Shown here piece after piece: positions 28,645-41,224 of a DNA stretch of 64,000 nucleotides (the stretch's first letter is position 1; each line of letters starts with the position of its first letter). Location: contig JACMZG010001911.1 of assembly GCA_018340805.1 (NCBI GenBank), positions 55,030,888 to 55,094,887 on the forward strand. Direction: 5' to 3'. Position numbers and translations under genes: made by a program. Source of the DNA: Microvelia longipes. Lineage: Eukaryota; Arthropoda; Insecta; Hemiptera; Veliidae. The notes under the pieces were generated by a model, which did no database searches, was not told the origin of the DNA, and worked only from the letters and a program-made list of their open reading frames with translations.

Positions 28645-29616
28645 ATGTTATTTGTAGTTTTTTTGATTTTTAAAGTAGTTGATGCCACTGAAAGGCCAAT
28701 TATTGGTGTTTTAGCTCAAGAAATTGAAGCGGACGATCCTTATAAATCGCAAAATTATACTAGTTACTTATCCGCCGGTTATGTTAAAGCTGTTGAAGCT
28801 TCAGGAGCAAGAGTTATACCAGTTTTTATTGGAAAAGATGCTACTTATTATCAGGATTTAGCTTTGAAATTAAACGGATTTTTATACACTGGCGGCAGTT
28901 CTGATTTGTTTTCTCATAATGGTGTGGCTAGATCAGGTAAATTAATATTAGACCAAGTATTGAAATTAAATGACCAAGGAATCAATATACCTATTTTAGG
29001 AGTTTGTCAAGGATTTGAGCTGTTGGCAATATTATCTAATAATTGGAAAGATATATTAGCTTATTGTGGTATTGATAATAAAGCTCTTAGTATAAATTTT
29101 TCTTCAAATTATAAAAACAGTTCTCTTTATAAGGGTATATCCGAGGATGATGTGGAAACACTTACCCAGTTTCCTTCGACGTCTAATCATCATGATTTTT
29201 GTCTGACTCAGAAAAATTTAACACTATTCAATTTAACTCAATGGAAAGTTTTATCAACGTCGAGCTACAGTAATATAACATTCGTGTCGAGCATGGAATG
29301 GAAAAACAAGCCGGTAGCTGGCGTCCAATTTCATCCGGAAAAGTTAGCTTACGAATGGGCTCCGGATCAGAAGAATCCACATGACGCTAAATCTTTAAAG
29401 GCTAATAGATTATTTTATGATTGGTTAATATCTGAATCCAGATTGAACAATAATACGTATAATAATATTAGCGAAGAAATGAATGATCTAATTTATAATT
29501 ACGAAGCTGTTTATACGGGTAAAACTGGCGGATATGACGAGCAGGTTTATTATTTTAAGGGCTCAGACCCTTTTGAAAATCTCGAAAAAAGTATTTCTGT
29601 CATTGACATAAATTAG
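28645..29616 (+). CDS. Gamma-glutamyl hydrolase (peptidase C26), copy 1
   Basis: Removes gamma-linked glutamates from folate polyglutamates (or other gamma-glutamyl substrates) in lysosome or secretion. The 323-codon frame has no intron. A hydrophobic N-terminus (about residues 1-14) is a signal peptide; RPIIGVLAQE starts the class I glutamine amidotransferase-like fold. The nucleophile is Cys121 in GVCQGFELL; His230 and Glu232 sit in QFHPEK. TGG at 82-84 and the SNHHDF segment are also family-like. Several N-glycosylation sites (NYT, NSS, NLT) fit a secreted or lysosomal protein. Length fits the family. The start ATG has A at -3. A paralogue lies 2.4 kb downstream on the same strand. Frame and catalytic residues are intact, so it is probably functional. 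Confidence 0.93.
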   Translation: MLFVVFLIFKVVDATERPIIGVLAQEIEADDPYKSQNYTSYLSAGYVKAVEASGARVIPVFIGKDATYYQDLALKLNGFLYTGGSSDLFSHNGVARSGKLILDQVLKLNDQGINIPILGVCQGFELLAILSNNWKDILAYCGIDNKALSINFSSNYKNSSLYKGISEDDVETLTQFPSTSNHHDFCLTQKNLTLFNLTQWKVLSTSSYSNITFVSSMEWKNKPVAGVQFHPEKLAYEWAPDQKNPHDAKSLKANRLFYDWLISESRLNNNTYNNISEEMNDLIYNYEAVYTGKTGGYDEQVYYFKGSDPFENLEKSISVIDIN

Positions 29617-32027
<2,411 letters not shown>

Positions 32028-33002
32028 ATGAATGTTCTTACGTTGTTTTTGAGTGTTTTGATGATCAACTCTTCTAAAGCAATTGAAAGACCTATCATAG
32101 GAATTTTAGCTCAAGAAATAGAACTCGACGATCCTAATAGATCATTAAACTACACAAGTTATTTAGCTGCTGCTTACGTTAAAGCAGTTGAGGCCTCCGG
32201 AGCAAGAGTCGTTCCAGTATTTATTAGGAGAGATTTCAATTACTACCAAACCATCGCTCAGAAGCTCAATGGATTTTTATATACTGGAGGTAATTCTAAT
32301 TTATTTTCTCATCATGGCGTAGCCAGGTCAGGTAAATTGATTTTAGACGAAGTATTGAAGTTAAATGCTAAAGGAATCAAGATTCCTATTTTAGGAGTTT
32401 GTCAAGGATTTGAGTTATTGGCAACATTGTCAAATAATTGGAATGAAATATTGACCAATTGTTCTGTTGAAAACCAAGCCCTTAATTTGAAGTTCGTACC
32501 TGATTTTAGAAATAGTTCGCTCTATAAAGAGGCATCAGATGATGACATCTATACTTTAGCTAATTTACAATCAACCTCCAATCACCACGGGTTTTGCTTA
32601 ACTAAGAAAAATCTAACGTATTTTAATTTAACTCAATGGAATGTGTTGTCGTATTCTGTCAGTGAAGATGGATTTCCGTTCGTTTCCAGTATGGAGTGGG
32701 CGAATATTCCGATTTCAGCAATTCAGTTTCATCCGGAGAAATCTCCGTATGAGTGGAAACCAGAACAAGTCAATCCTCATGATGCTAAATCTATCAAAGC
32801 TTCCAGATTGTTTTATGATTGGTTAGTTGCTGAATCAAGGCTGAATAATAATAGTTATAATAATGACGAGGAAGAGATGGATAGTCTTATTTATAATTAC
32901 AGTCCAATATACACGGGGATTCAAGGAGGCTATGACCTACAGAACTATTACTTTAATGATCCGCCAGGAAATATGGAAAATGATGTTCATTTTAGGGAAT
33001 AA
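32028..33002 (+). CDS. Gamma-glutamyl hydrolase (peptidase C26), copy 2
   Basis: Paralogue of the gene at 28645, with about two thirds of residues identical by eye and the same intronless 324-codon layout. Signal peptide at residues 1-18 (MNVLTLFLSVLMI), then RPIIGILAQE. Catalytic Cys125 in GVCQGFELL; His235 and Glu237 in QFHPEK. It keeps the NYTS, NSS and NLT glycosylation sites. The C-terminal extension (YNYSPIYTGIQGGYD) is shared with copy 1 and may be lineage-specific. An AATAAA at 32998-33003 overlaps the TAA stop. Tandem orientation suggests duplication in place. No frame break; likely functional. Confidence 0.93.
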   Translation: MNVLTLFLSVLMINSSKAIERPIIGILAQEIELDDPNRSLNYTSYLAAAYVKAVEASGARVVPVFIRRDFNYYQTIAQKLNGFLYTGGNSNLFSHHGVARSGKLILDEVLKLNAKGIKIPILGVCQGFELLATLSNNWNEILTNCSVENQALNLKFVPDFRNSSLYKEASDDDIYTLANLQSTSNHHGFCLTKKNLTYFNLTQWNVLSYSVSEDGFPFVSSMEWANIPISAIQFHPEKSPYEWKPEQVNPHDAKSIKASRLFYDWLVAESRLNNNSYNNDEEEMDSLIYNYSPIYTGIQGGYDLQNYYFNDPPGNMENDVHFRE

Positions 33003-33042
33003 AATTTGTTATAAATTAAAAGAATGATAGTATTTTATTTTA

Positions 33043-33390
33043 TCTTTCCTCATTTATACCGTGTGAGTATATAGGAAAAGTGTTGTGTTTGCGAAAAAAA
33101 ATTCGAACCTAGGATGTCCGTCTCAGGTGTACTTAAAACTTCCTGAGTGGTTTACACAAAGTTGTCTGTATGTGTGTGTGTCTGCTATCATTATAAATCC
33201 CAGTCCATTTATTCTAGAGTGTTGAAACTATGTACGAAAATCAGTCTATAGGTGTAGTGGGGCTATCCGGAAAATTATTTTTTATGACGTCAAAACCCGC
33301 AATAATGACTTTTATGCGAAATCATAAAACGCGGAAATATGTTGCTATCTGTTTGAGATTTGGCGTGGAAAGATGGCAATTTGAGATGTA
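33043..33390 (+). repeat. Interspersed repeat family A, 5' part
   Basis: Matches 15485-15830: TTCCTCATTTATACC, GGAAAAGTGTTGTGTTTGCG, TCAGGTGTACTTAAAAC, TATAGGTGTAGT, ATCCGGAAAAT and the GCAATAATGAC block. It begins about 40 bases after hydrolase copy 2. Confidence 0.75.
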
Positions 33391-33399
33391 AAGAACGGA

Positions 33400-34110
33400 T
33401 TCTACAGCGTTCCGTTTTCCTAATTTTCAAGGTTCGAAAGTATACCACCTTCCGTGACCCTGAAGCTAGTTTGCAATTGTTCCCTTAGTCGTATAGTTTC
33501 TTGATGATATGATGTTTCCTAGCAGTGTCAAATGCTTTCTGTTGATCAAACAAAAAGCAGGCGTGTCAGTTAGGCACACCTATCACGTGTGCCTATTCAG
33601 GAAGGGATCCTGAGTGTACTTTTTTAGGCTCGCCAATTGATTTACGGTGGAGTATTGTCTTCTGTACCCTGGCTTGGTGCTAGCAGACCGTTCTTCTCCA
33701 AGTGCCAGTTAAGCCTGTAGTTTACGATGAATTCCGTAGTTAGCTGATTCATCTTTCAGTAGAATGAAGTTGCTCATAGGAACTTATTGAAGTCCTCCAC
33801 CTCTTCTTCACGTTCTACTCCCTGATGGGAGCACATTTGCAGAACCCCAACGGGGATTATAAGCTTAAAAATCTCCGATCAGAATAACTGGGGGAGGTAG
33901 TTGTCGAATAATTACAATCAATTACTTGGCCTCTGTCCAATTACCATCAGGGAGATATAGACTGCATAAAGTTGCGGTATACGGTAACTTTATCGACACC
34001 CCTACCGCCTGAAAATCTGTTATCAATGTTATCTGCGTTGACAGAATGTTTGTTTTAATTATAAGAGCAACCCCGCCGTGCGCTCGTCCACGTTCACCAA
34101 TTATCGTGTC
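33400..34110 (-). pseudogene. I-type non-LTR retrotransposon fragments (RT and endonuclease)
   Basis: Minus strand. At 33922-34110 the peptide GERGRAHGGVALIIKTN and ATLCSLYLPDGNWTE matches the endonuclease of the full-length element at 49750-49935. At 33400-33560 QQKAFDTARKHHIIKKLYD corresponds to its RT segment EKAFDTAWKY. The two pieces have the endonuclease upstream, as expected, but most sequence between them is missing. A decayed relative of the full-length element. Confidence 0.8.
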
Positions 34111-34362
34111 TTTCATATACAGTAGTGGATTGCCAGGGGGGGGGGGGGAGGCTGCCTCACTTGGGCCCCTTGGGCTTCTCCGAGCCCTCAAAGTTATTAG
34201 TTATAATTAATGTAAAAGTTTATTTAAATTTTTATACGCATTATTCTATGGCATTATTTATTTCTTTCCATTTTTGGCGTTTTTTAAATTTGCTAAAAAT
34301 TATAAACAACAATAAAAACTGAGGCTTAAATAAAGGGGCCCCACAGATATTCTTATTAGTTG
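34111..34362. other. Short spacer with a G-rich tract
   Basis: A run of about 12 G at 34137-34148, then AT-rich sequence up to the gypsy insertion site. No gene. Confidence 0.5.
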
Positions 34363-34474
34363 TGTAGCGTAATTAATAAAACCAAATAGGCAATTCACGA
34401 GATTATAATGAATACTAAAATACTTTGACAATTTAAATAATCAATTATAAAAACAATGTCATAAGGATATGACA
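34363..34474 (-). repeat. Gypsy 3' LTR (112 bp)
   Basis: Identical to 39004-39115. In element orientation it opens with TGTCATA-TCCT-TATGACA, a perfect 7-bp stem. Very short for an LTR; no clear AATAAA on the sense strand. Confidence 0.93.
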
Positions 34475-34489
34475 CTCTTCCCCTCTATT
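34475..34489 (-). other. Polypurine tract of the gypsy element
   Basis: On the minus strand AGAGGGGAAGAG directly precedes the 3' LTR. This purine run would prime plus-strand DNA synthesis. Confidence 0.8.
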
Positions 34490-36311
34490 TATTTGGTGCT
34501 TCTTCGCGAGCCTTGTAAGGCTTCAGTCGATTTACGTGCACGACTAGCCGCTTCCGTGTACCTTCTCTCTGTACCCGCACCGTAACGTCTGAGAGCTTCT
34601 TGAGCACCTTGTATGGCCCATCCCAAGGCTTATGAAACTTGGCCGACCTTCCCTTCCTGGTATGCGGATACCATAACCATACATTGTCCGCCTCCTTTAT
34701 TGTAGGGCGTACCTGGCAAGACCTGTCGTAATAATCCTTATGAAATTGCTGCTTAAGACCATGTTTCTGTCTCACCACTTCATAAGCATCCTCCATAATT
34801 TTTCTTCGACTTTGCATAAAATCAGTTAAATCCTGCACTGATTCAGGTACTCCGTACACGACATCCAAGGGCAACCTAAATTCCCTGCCAAATAATGCAT
34901 AATATGGCGTCACTTTGGTAGATTCATGTTGACTAGACCTGTACGCCATCATTACCATAGGAAGCTTCACATCCCAGTCGTTGTGATTGTCATTGACATA
35001 ATGTGAAAGCATCTCTGTGAGAGTACGGTTGAACCTCTCAACCAACCCGTCTGACTGAGGATGATAAGGGCTGGTTCTCGTCTTGGTCATCTTCAGTTGT
35101 TCAGTTAACTCCTTGAATAGTTCGGACTCAAATTGTCTACCTTGATCCGTGTGTACTTCATAAGGTACACCATATCGTCCCACAAATTCACCTAAAAATT
35201 TAGATGCCACGGTCTTAGCTTCTATGTTTTTCAGAGGATATGCCTCAACCCATTTTGTAAAGTAATCTGCCACAACTAGGATGTATTTATTTTGATTAAC
35301 AGTCTCGGGTAGTGGCCCCAAGATGTCCATGGCGACTCGTTGAAATGGAAACCCAGAAGAGACAGTTTGCATCGGTGCTCTGGTCTGAATACCCTTCTTC
35401 TTCCCGCATTCAGGACACAACTGTATCCACTCTTCTATATCTTTTAGATGTCCTGGCCAGTAAAATCGGGATGAGATCTTTTTCCTACTCTTTGTTATTC
35501 CAAGGTGAGCACCAGACGGTCCACCATGACACTCCTCTAAAACTGTGGAAACTAATTTCTTAGGCAAAACAACTTGGTACCTTACCTCTTTCTCACTCTC
35601 TTCCCAACGACGCACTAGAACCCCAGCTTCATTTTTGCTAAGACGACTCCATTGAGTCCACAGTCGGAGAAGAATTGGATCAGCTCCTCGAACTTCTTGA
35701 AACTCGGGTCGTTGTCCTTCGTCAATCCAGCTAAGTACCTTCTTTAAGTTAGGATCTAAGCGTTGCTCTTCTTGGATCAGCTCCTCACTAAAAGCTATCG
35801 CGTTTATGTTAACTGTGTTGTTGCTTTCCTCTTCTCCTAACTCTCCAATTGCAATATCCTCTTTGCACTGCCGGCATATCCTTGACAACCCATCAGCATT
35901 TGCATGTAACTTACCTGCCCGATGAAAAACTTCAAAATTATAATCTGACAGCAACTCAAGCCATCTTGCTGTCTGGCCTTCTGGTTCTTTAAACGACTGT
36001 AGCCATTTGAGAGCGTTATGATCTGTTCTTACAATAAATGGCCTTCCATATAAGTAGGCTTTAAAGTGTGTGACCCCATATACCAGTGCTAACAGTTCCT
36101 TTCGGGTCGTGCAATAACGCTTCTCAGCTTTAGACAGCGCCCTACTGGCATAAGCTATGACTTTTTCTTCGCCTTCCTGAATTTGTGCTAAAACAACTCC
36201 TATCCCGGTATCACTTGCGTCACAGTCTACTATAAATTGATCTGTGCTGTTAGGCAGTACTAATACAGGTGTATTGGTCAAAGCTTTCTTCAAGGTTTCA
36301 AAACTCTCCAA
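34485..36311 (-). CDS. Gypsy pol: RNase H and integrase part
   Basis: 608 codons. RNase H residues: VDCDAS (29-34), Glu72 in TRKELLALVYG, Asp97 in RTDHNAL, Asp140 in NADGLSR. Integrase zinc domain: His262, His269, Cys299, Cys302. Core catalytic triad: Asp329, Asp389 (HTDQG), Glu425 (VERFNR), with DX35E spacing. The C-terminus (DGPYKVLKKLSDVTVRV) is a GPY/F-like module. All catalytic residues are present. The nominal start is arbitrary, because this is the continuation of pol after a frameshift at about 36312-36330. Confidence 0.93.
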   Translation of the reverse strand: MESFETLKKALTNTPVLVLPNSTDQFIVDCDASDTGIGVVLAQIQEGEEKVIAYASRALSKAEKRYCTTRKELLALVYGVTHFKAYLYGRPFIVRTDHNALKWLQSFKEPEGQTARWLELLSDYNFEVFHRAGKLHANADGLSRICRQCKEDIAIGELGEEESNNTVNINAIAFSEELIQEEQRLDPNLKKVLSWIDEGQRPEFQEVRGADPILLRLWTQWSRLSKNEAGVLVRRWEESEKEVRYQVVLPKKLVSTVLEECHGGPSGAHLGITKSRKKISSRFYWPGHLKDIEEWIQLCPECGKKKGIQTRAPMQTVSSGFPFQRVAMDILGPLPETVNQNKYILVVADYFTKWVEAYPLKNIEAKTVASKFLGEFVGRYGVPYEVHTDQGRQFESELFKELTEQLKMTKTRTSPYHPQSDGLVERFNRTLTEMLSHYVNDNHNDWDVKLPMVMMAYRSSQHESTKVTPYYALFGREFRLPLDVVYGVPESVQDLTDFMQSRRKIMEDAYEVVRQKHGLKQQFHKDYYDRSCQVRPTIKEADNVWLWYPHTRKGRSAKFHKPWDGPYKVLKKLSDVTVRVQREGTRKRLVVHVNRLKPYKAREEAPNK

Positions 36312-36327
36312 AATTTCTTTGGTTACC

Positions 36328-36596
36328 TCAAACTTCTCTCTTCTTCTGTTTGTATAGTGATGCTGCTATTTCAGCGAAACCTCTAATAAACCGCCTATAA
36401 TATGCTGCGAATCCCAAGAACGATCTTAGTTCTTTGACACAAGTTGGTGTAGGCCAAGTTGACACAGCTGTAGTCTTCTCTGGATCCGTTGAAATACCCT
36501 TTGCGCTAACAATATGGCCTAAATAACTTATATTATCTCTGATCAAGTGGCACTTCTTTGGCTTGAGTTTTAGCTTTGCTTTACGTAACCGTAAAA
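36328..36596 (-). pseudogene. Gypsy pol: RT thumb segment in shifted frame
   Basis: Encodes CHLIRDNISYLGHIVSAKG and ELRSFLGFAAYYRRFIRGF, the segment that follows the YLDD catalytic region in gypsy RT. It is out of frame with both neighbouring pol pieces: the upstream join is at about 36575-36590, the downstream one at about 36312-36330. Single-base changes would explain each. Confidence 0.9.
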
Positions 36597-38090
36597 TACC
36601 TCTCTCAACCTTTCAATGTGTTCTTCAATTGTTTTACTCCACACAACAATATCATCAAGGTACACCATAGCTATGCGCCACTTCAGCCCACTAAGTACAG
36701 AGTCCATAAGACGTTGAAACGTTGCAGGGGCATTAGTTAAACCAAAGGGCATTACTTTAAACTGGTAAAGTCCCTCTGACGTCACAAATGCTGTCTTTTC
36801 TTTATCACTCTCATCCATTTCTACTTGCCAGTACCCAGACGCTAGGTCTAACGATGAAAAGTAAACAGCTCCTCTCAGGTTGTCAAGAATATCGCCGATC
36901 CTAGGAAGTGGATATGCATCCTTTTTAGTGACTAAATTTAACTTCCGATAGTCAATACAGAATCTAGTGTTGCCGTCCTTCTTCTTAACCAAAACTATCG
37001 GACTAGACCAGGGTGAAACAGAAGGTTCTATAACTCCTTGATCTATCATGTCTCTTGTCAATTGTTCGACCTCACCTCGACGTTCATACGGAATCCTCCT
37101 GGCTGCTTGCTTGATAGGCGGTCCTTCTGTCACTACTTTATGTTTTACAACACTCGTTCTACCAATATCAGCTCCACTAGTTGAATAGATATCTCTAAAT
37201 TCTTCTAGTAGACTAATAAGACGTTCCTTCTGATCTTCTTGTAGGGCATCTGTTTTCAAACCAAACATAGTTTCTATAGGTTGACCTGAATTTTCTCCGA
37301 TGCTAGCAACAACTTCACTTACTTCTTCCAAATGTCGTTCAAACTTTTCAATTTCCCCTATTTTCTTCTTACCATGCAGTATCAATGGCTGTGTTGACGG
37401 ATTCATTAATCGCAAAGGTATTTTATTGTTTCTCACCGTTGTAGCGACTCTCGCTACTTGGATTGTGGCAAAACCATAATCTCCTTTGTTTGGTTCAAAG
37501 ATAACCTCACTGCCATCAGCAATGCCATCTAAAATTTTCCCGTAAGTGAACACTTCATGCCTTCCCGGGATAACCGTATCTTCTAAAAGAACCACCTGAA
37601 AACTACTAACACTACTAACAGAATCAATCTGTGGCACCAACTGAGCTGTAGTTTTACCAATTTTTACCACGCCCTTATCAAAACAAATTTGAGCTCCATA
37701 CTTTTTTAAAAAATCAACTCCAATGATAACATCTATCCAAATATCAGCTATTACAAATTTGTGATTAAAAATTTTCCCATCAATAGTGATGTCGGTATTT
37801 GCGATGCCAAACGTCCCGATTTTTTCGCCACTGGCATTTTTTAATGTCACGCACTCTTCTTCTCTCCCAACTATCCCTGCTTTGTCAGCAAAGCTCCTAC
37901 TTATGAGAGATAAACACGCCCCGGAATCCACCAACATCTTAGCATGCACTCTATTTATCTCAGCATTAATAAAATTGTTGTGAGTACCTACTTTCCCTTT
38001 AACTACTGGGACCAAATAAGGTTCAGCCACCACCTGGTCCTTAGTGTTGGCCGTAGTTAGTTTCCCGCTTGTTTGTTCTTTTTGGGACAC
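36570..38090 (-). CDS. Gypsy pol: aspartic protease and reverse transcriptase
   Basis: 506 codons. Protease active site LVDSGAC at residues 53-59. RT begins about residue 330 (GVIEPSVSPWSSPIVLVKKKDG), with SLDLASGYWQ and FGLTNAPATFQRLM; catalytic YLDD at 477-480. The frame overlaps gag by 34 bases in the -1 frame. The nominal first codon is GTG, so pol is presumably made by -1 frameshifting from gag; an A-rich TCCCAAAAAG lies in the overlap. It ends early at a frameshift after LREVF. Confidence 0.93.
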   Translation of the reverse strand: MSQKEQTSGKLTTANTKDQVVAEPYLVPVVKGKVGTHNNFINAEINRVHAKMLVDSGACLSLISRSFADKAGIVGREEECVTLKNASGEKIGTFGIANTDITIDGKIFNHKFVIADIWIDVIIGVDFLKKYGAQICFDKGVVKIGKTTAQLVPQIDSVSSVSSFQVVLLEDTVIPGRHEVFTYGKILDGIADGSEVIFEPNKGDYGFATIQVARVATTVRNNKIPLRLMNPSTQPLILHGKKKIGEIEKFERHLEEVSEVVASIGENSGQPIETMFGLKTDALQEDQKERLISLLEEFRDIYSTSGADIGRTSVVKHKVVTEGPPIKQAARRIPYERRGEVEQLTRDMIDQGVIEPSVSPWSSPIVLVKKKDGNTRFCIDYRKLNLVTKKDAYPLPRIGDILDNLRGAVYFSSLDLASGYWQVEMDESDKEKTAFVTSEGLYQFKVMPFGLTNAPATFQRLMDSVLSGLKWRIAMVYLDDIVVWSKTIEEHIERLREVFYGYVKQS

Positions 38091-38977
38091 CTAGCCTGCA
38101 CATGTCCCCTCTCAAAACAGCCCCAGCAGGTTATATCCCTTCTAATCTGCCTTCTGTAAGGTGCACTACTTTGTCTTCTGTAAGGTGCATTACTAGTCGA
38201 AGCCAAAGCTAGATTATTAATAGCCTTAGTTAACTCCACCATCTGCTGTGCTTGATCATTTAAAGCTTTTTGGATAGGAGAGATAGAAGCAGCTAAGCCA
38301 CTGTCTATTTGATCATTACCTAGATATGGCACACTACTACTAGGCTCTACTACACTAATAGAGTGGCTACTATTCGCAGATTTATTTAAAGCGTAAGCAG
38401 ATTCGGCTTCTAAAGCACAAGCTAAAGCAGCATCTAAGGTAGCAGGCTTAGAAAGCATTGTTTGCAAACGGACGGTACTATCAGACAAACCAGATATAAA
38501 CTGATCTTTTATCAGTTCATCAGCCATATCATGATCAAGAATATCAGGATATGCTTCTTCAAAAAGAGATTTTAATATCCGAGCAAATTGGCCTATCAGT
38601 TCACCTTTTTCTTGTTTACGGCGTTTAAAAATCCCCTTTCTCAATGTTTTTTGAGCGGGAGGAATTATATGCCGGGTAAGCTCGTAACAAACAAACTCAA
38701 AACTATCCCGCAAATTTTGAGGAATGTTATTAAAAATTTTCAAACTATCGCCTGTCAAACAAATTGCTAAAAATTTAACTTTTGTCTCATCGTCCCATCC
38801 GTTTATTAGGGCAACATTGTTAAAATATTTTACATATTCATTCCAGTTTCCTGAAGTATACTTATCTGGTTGAACAATAGGCTTCTGTATTCTTATTTCA
38901 TTATCATCAGCATCACCAATGTTTCTCAAGTTAGCTTGTCGTCTTCTTGGCATTATCTTAGCACTCACAACACTCAC
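38057..38977 (-). CDS. Gypsy gag
   Basis: 306 codons, intact. Forms the virus-like particle around element RNA. The N-terminus is basic (MPRRRQANLRN), the middle has the retrotransposon gag fold with YTSGNWNEYVKYF and KVKFLAICLTGDSL, and a single CCHC zinc knuckle (CWGCFERGHVQARC, residues 284-297) is at the C-terminus. The ATG used in the ORF may be preceded by MSVVSAKI; the internal MPRRR is another candidate start. Overlaps pol by 34 bases. Confidence 0.92.
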   Translation of the reverse strand: MSVVSAKIMPRRRQANLRNIGDADDNEIRIQKPIVQPDKYTSGNWNEYVKYFNNVALINGWDDETKVKFLAICLTGDSLKIFNNIPQNLRDSFEFVCYELTRHIIPPAQKTLRKGIFKRRKQEKGELIGQFARILKSLFEEAYPDILDHDMADELIKDQFISGLSDSTVRLQTMLSKPATLDAALACALEAESAYALNKSANSSHSISVVEPSSSVPYLGNDQIDSGLAASISPIQKALNDQAQQMVELTKAINNLALASTSNAPYRRQSSAPYRRQIRRDITCWGCFERGHVQARCPKKNKQAGN

Positions 38978-38982
38978 TAGAA

Positions 38983-39003
38983 AGTTTTACCGCTGCCACC
39001 AAT
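38983..39003 (-). other. Primer binding site (tRNA-Leu type)
   Basis: Two bases after the 5' LTR, the minus strand reads TGGTGGCAGCGGT. This is complementary to the 3' end of tRNA-Leu ending ACCGCTGCCA plus CCA, as I recall that tRNA family. It would prime minus-strand synthesis. Confidence 0.7.
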
Positions 39004-39115
39004 TGTAGCGTAATTAATAAAACCAAATAGGCAATTCACGAGATTATAATGAATACTAAAATACTTTGACAATTTAAATAATCAATTATAAAAACAATGT
39101 CATAAGGATATGACA
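39004..39115 (-). repeat. Gypsy 5' LTR (112 bp)
   Basis: Identical to the 3' LTR. It must contain the promoter, although no canonical TATA box is obvious apart from an AT-rich middle. Confidence 0.93.
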
Positions 39116-41224
39116 GTTGTTTGATGTTATGGTTTATTTAAGCGGGTTCATATGGGGAGAGGACTATGTAGAGCAGGAGTTCCAATAAAATCAGTTTTAT
39201 TTTTCCATGTGCATAGCGTTTGCTCCTCTTGATAGCGTCAATTTAAGAAATTGTGTTTCATCAAATAAAAAGAATATCCACTGAATCATTGAACGACATG
39301 AAAAATCAAAAGTCCATACAATGCATGAAGCATGTACATTGGATCTACAATGAGTTTAAAGCTCGTTGGTACAATAAATCGGATTAGCTTGTTTACTACC
39401 TTTGTTTTAAGCCATTTCATGTTTCAAAAAAAACCATAACGTAATAAATTGGGTTGATGTTTGATGTAGTTATAAATTGTACACAAACAATAAGCTCCGT
39501 AATTTCACCCTACACCAATGATCAATTCCAAAATGCGTAAAACAATTATTTTACGCCGGCCGTTTAAATGATGTTAATTTTCGAGGATAAAATGTATTTA
39601 AAATCAACATAATATTTATTTTTCCCGATGTGTATTTTACAATATGTATTGTAAATCAAGAGACCTTCGGCTCCTGTGCCGAAATGTGCTATTTCACTAA
39701 GTATGTTATTTGGTCCCTGAAACAAGGCCGCAGGAACCTATTTTAGTTTCAATGAGGAACTAGTTTTTTAAATACTCTATAAATACTTTTATACTTTTAA
39801 TACTCTACCTTATTACTTTTCCTCATCTTCTAACGTAGAAATATAGGTAAAGTATTGTGTTCATGCTAAAAATCCAAAATCGAGGTTTAATTATCCGTTT
39901 ATTTTTCCATCTGCATGGATGAAAATGGTGATATGATATGATTATTAATTAATGATTGATTATTCATAAACTACTAATATAAATGTCGGTGCATTACAAT
40001 ATTTTGAGCATTTTAAATTGTATTTTAACGTTTTTAATTATTATCATATTAAAAGTAGTCCTCGCCAACTAAATGTAGATTCTTGTATTCCAATACCTTT
40101 TTGCCATCTAAGACAGATAATATTAAATACTCAGTAGGTGTTTTAGGTTATTATATTTGTTCTTTACGATCTTTCTTCATTAATGCATAGAGATATATAC
40201 TAGAGGAGGCATAGCCTATCTATACATCGAAAAACCTGAAACATCTTATTAGGGCTCTTAGGGGCTCTGTGTAACCTCTGTCAGGAGAGGGTTTGATTAA
40301 ATAATTAAAGTCAGTAATATCTCAAACCTAACTACAATAAAAAATAATAATGTTTATTTAATACAGAAAAACATATATTAATATTAATAGAAATAAATTG
40401 TAAGTACTTACAATACTAGTATTTAAATATATCAAACAGACATCTTGACACCTCTGTGTCTTGTAAGAGAAAGAGGAGTTGTAGGAGGGGAAAGAGAGAG
40501 AGGTTAAAATTTCCCTCACTCCAGCTACCCCCTCTCCTCATAATGTGACACCTTTCTGTTTGTTTTTTGAAATTCGACTCGAATTTAAGTTGGAAAAAAA
40601 AATTAATGTACTTTAGAAAAAAAATTAGACTATTTCTCAGAATTCCAAGGAATGGTTGATCAGGCCATCCTTAAAAAGCTTTGAGCTAGCAGTACTAGTG
40701 TGAGAAGAGAGATCATCAGTTCTCCTCACACACAAGTTGTAGAAAGAAAAAATAAAGAAAGTTAATATTAAAAAATATAAAAACAGAAAAGTTTCACTAA
40801 ATGGAGGGGCGAAAAAAAAAATTAAAATGACAAAAAATCATAACTCAAAAATCAAACTAAATAAAACTAATAAAATTTCAAAATTTAAATTACATTTATA
40901 ATTTTTAATATATTTTTTTATATTTTTATATTAATTAATTTTTGTTTATATTCTTTTATTTTTATTAAAATTTCTTAATTTATTTTTTATTTTATTAATT
41001 TTAAGTTTATTTAAACTTACATTATCTCTGTTAATATACTTTATTTTCTTTAACATTATTAATAGCAATTTTCATTAATTATTGCTTTTATTTTATTGAT
41101 ATGAAACATTTATTTCATTTTTACAAAACTTATGTCTATAATTATTTAACTTATAAGAATTATTATAGAATACTATTTTTAACAATTTTATAACAATTTT
41201 TTACAAAAAGTATAACATAAATAT
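39116..41224. other. AT-rich non-coding stretch
   Basis: Holds a short family A scrap at about 39820-39900 (CTTTTCCTCATC, then GGTAAAGTATTGTGTTC) and the unnamed repeat at 40187-40320. The last 600 bases are extremely AT-rich and could include the 3' LTR of the second gypsy, but I found no matching partner. No gene. Confidence 0.45.

Larger units (their letters stand above)
34363..39115 (-). mobile_element. Complete Ty3/gypsy LTR retrotransposon
   Basis: 4753 bases, minus orientation, bounded by identical 112-bp LTRs (34363-34474 and 39004-39115) starting TG and ending CA, with a 4-bp target duplication GTTG at 34359-34362 and 39116-39119. Order gag, protease, RT, RNase H, integrase with no env: Ty3/gypsy. 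Identical LTRs imply a recent insertion. Pol has two frameshifts, so this copy may be non-autonomous, or the shifts may be assembly errors. Confidence 0.95.

Noticed and set aside
40500..41220. 3' LTR of the second gypsy
   Set aside because: No matching copy on the other side could be found; AT-richness makes chance similarity likely.
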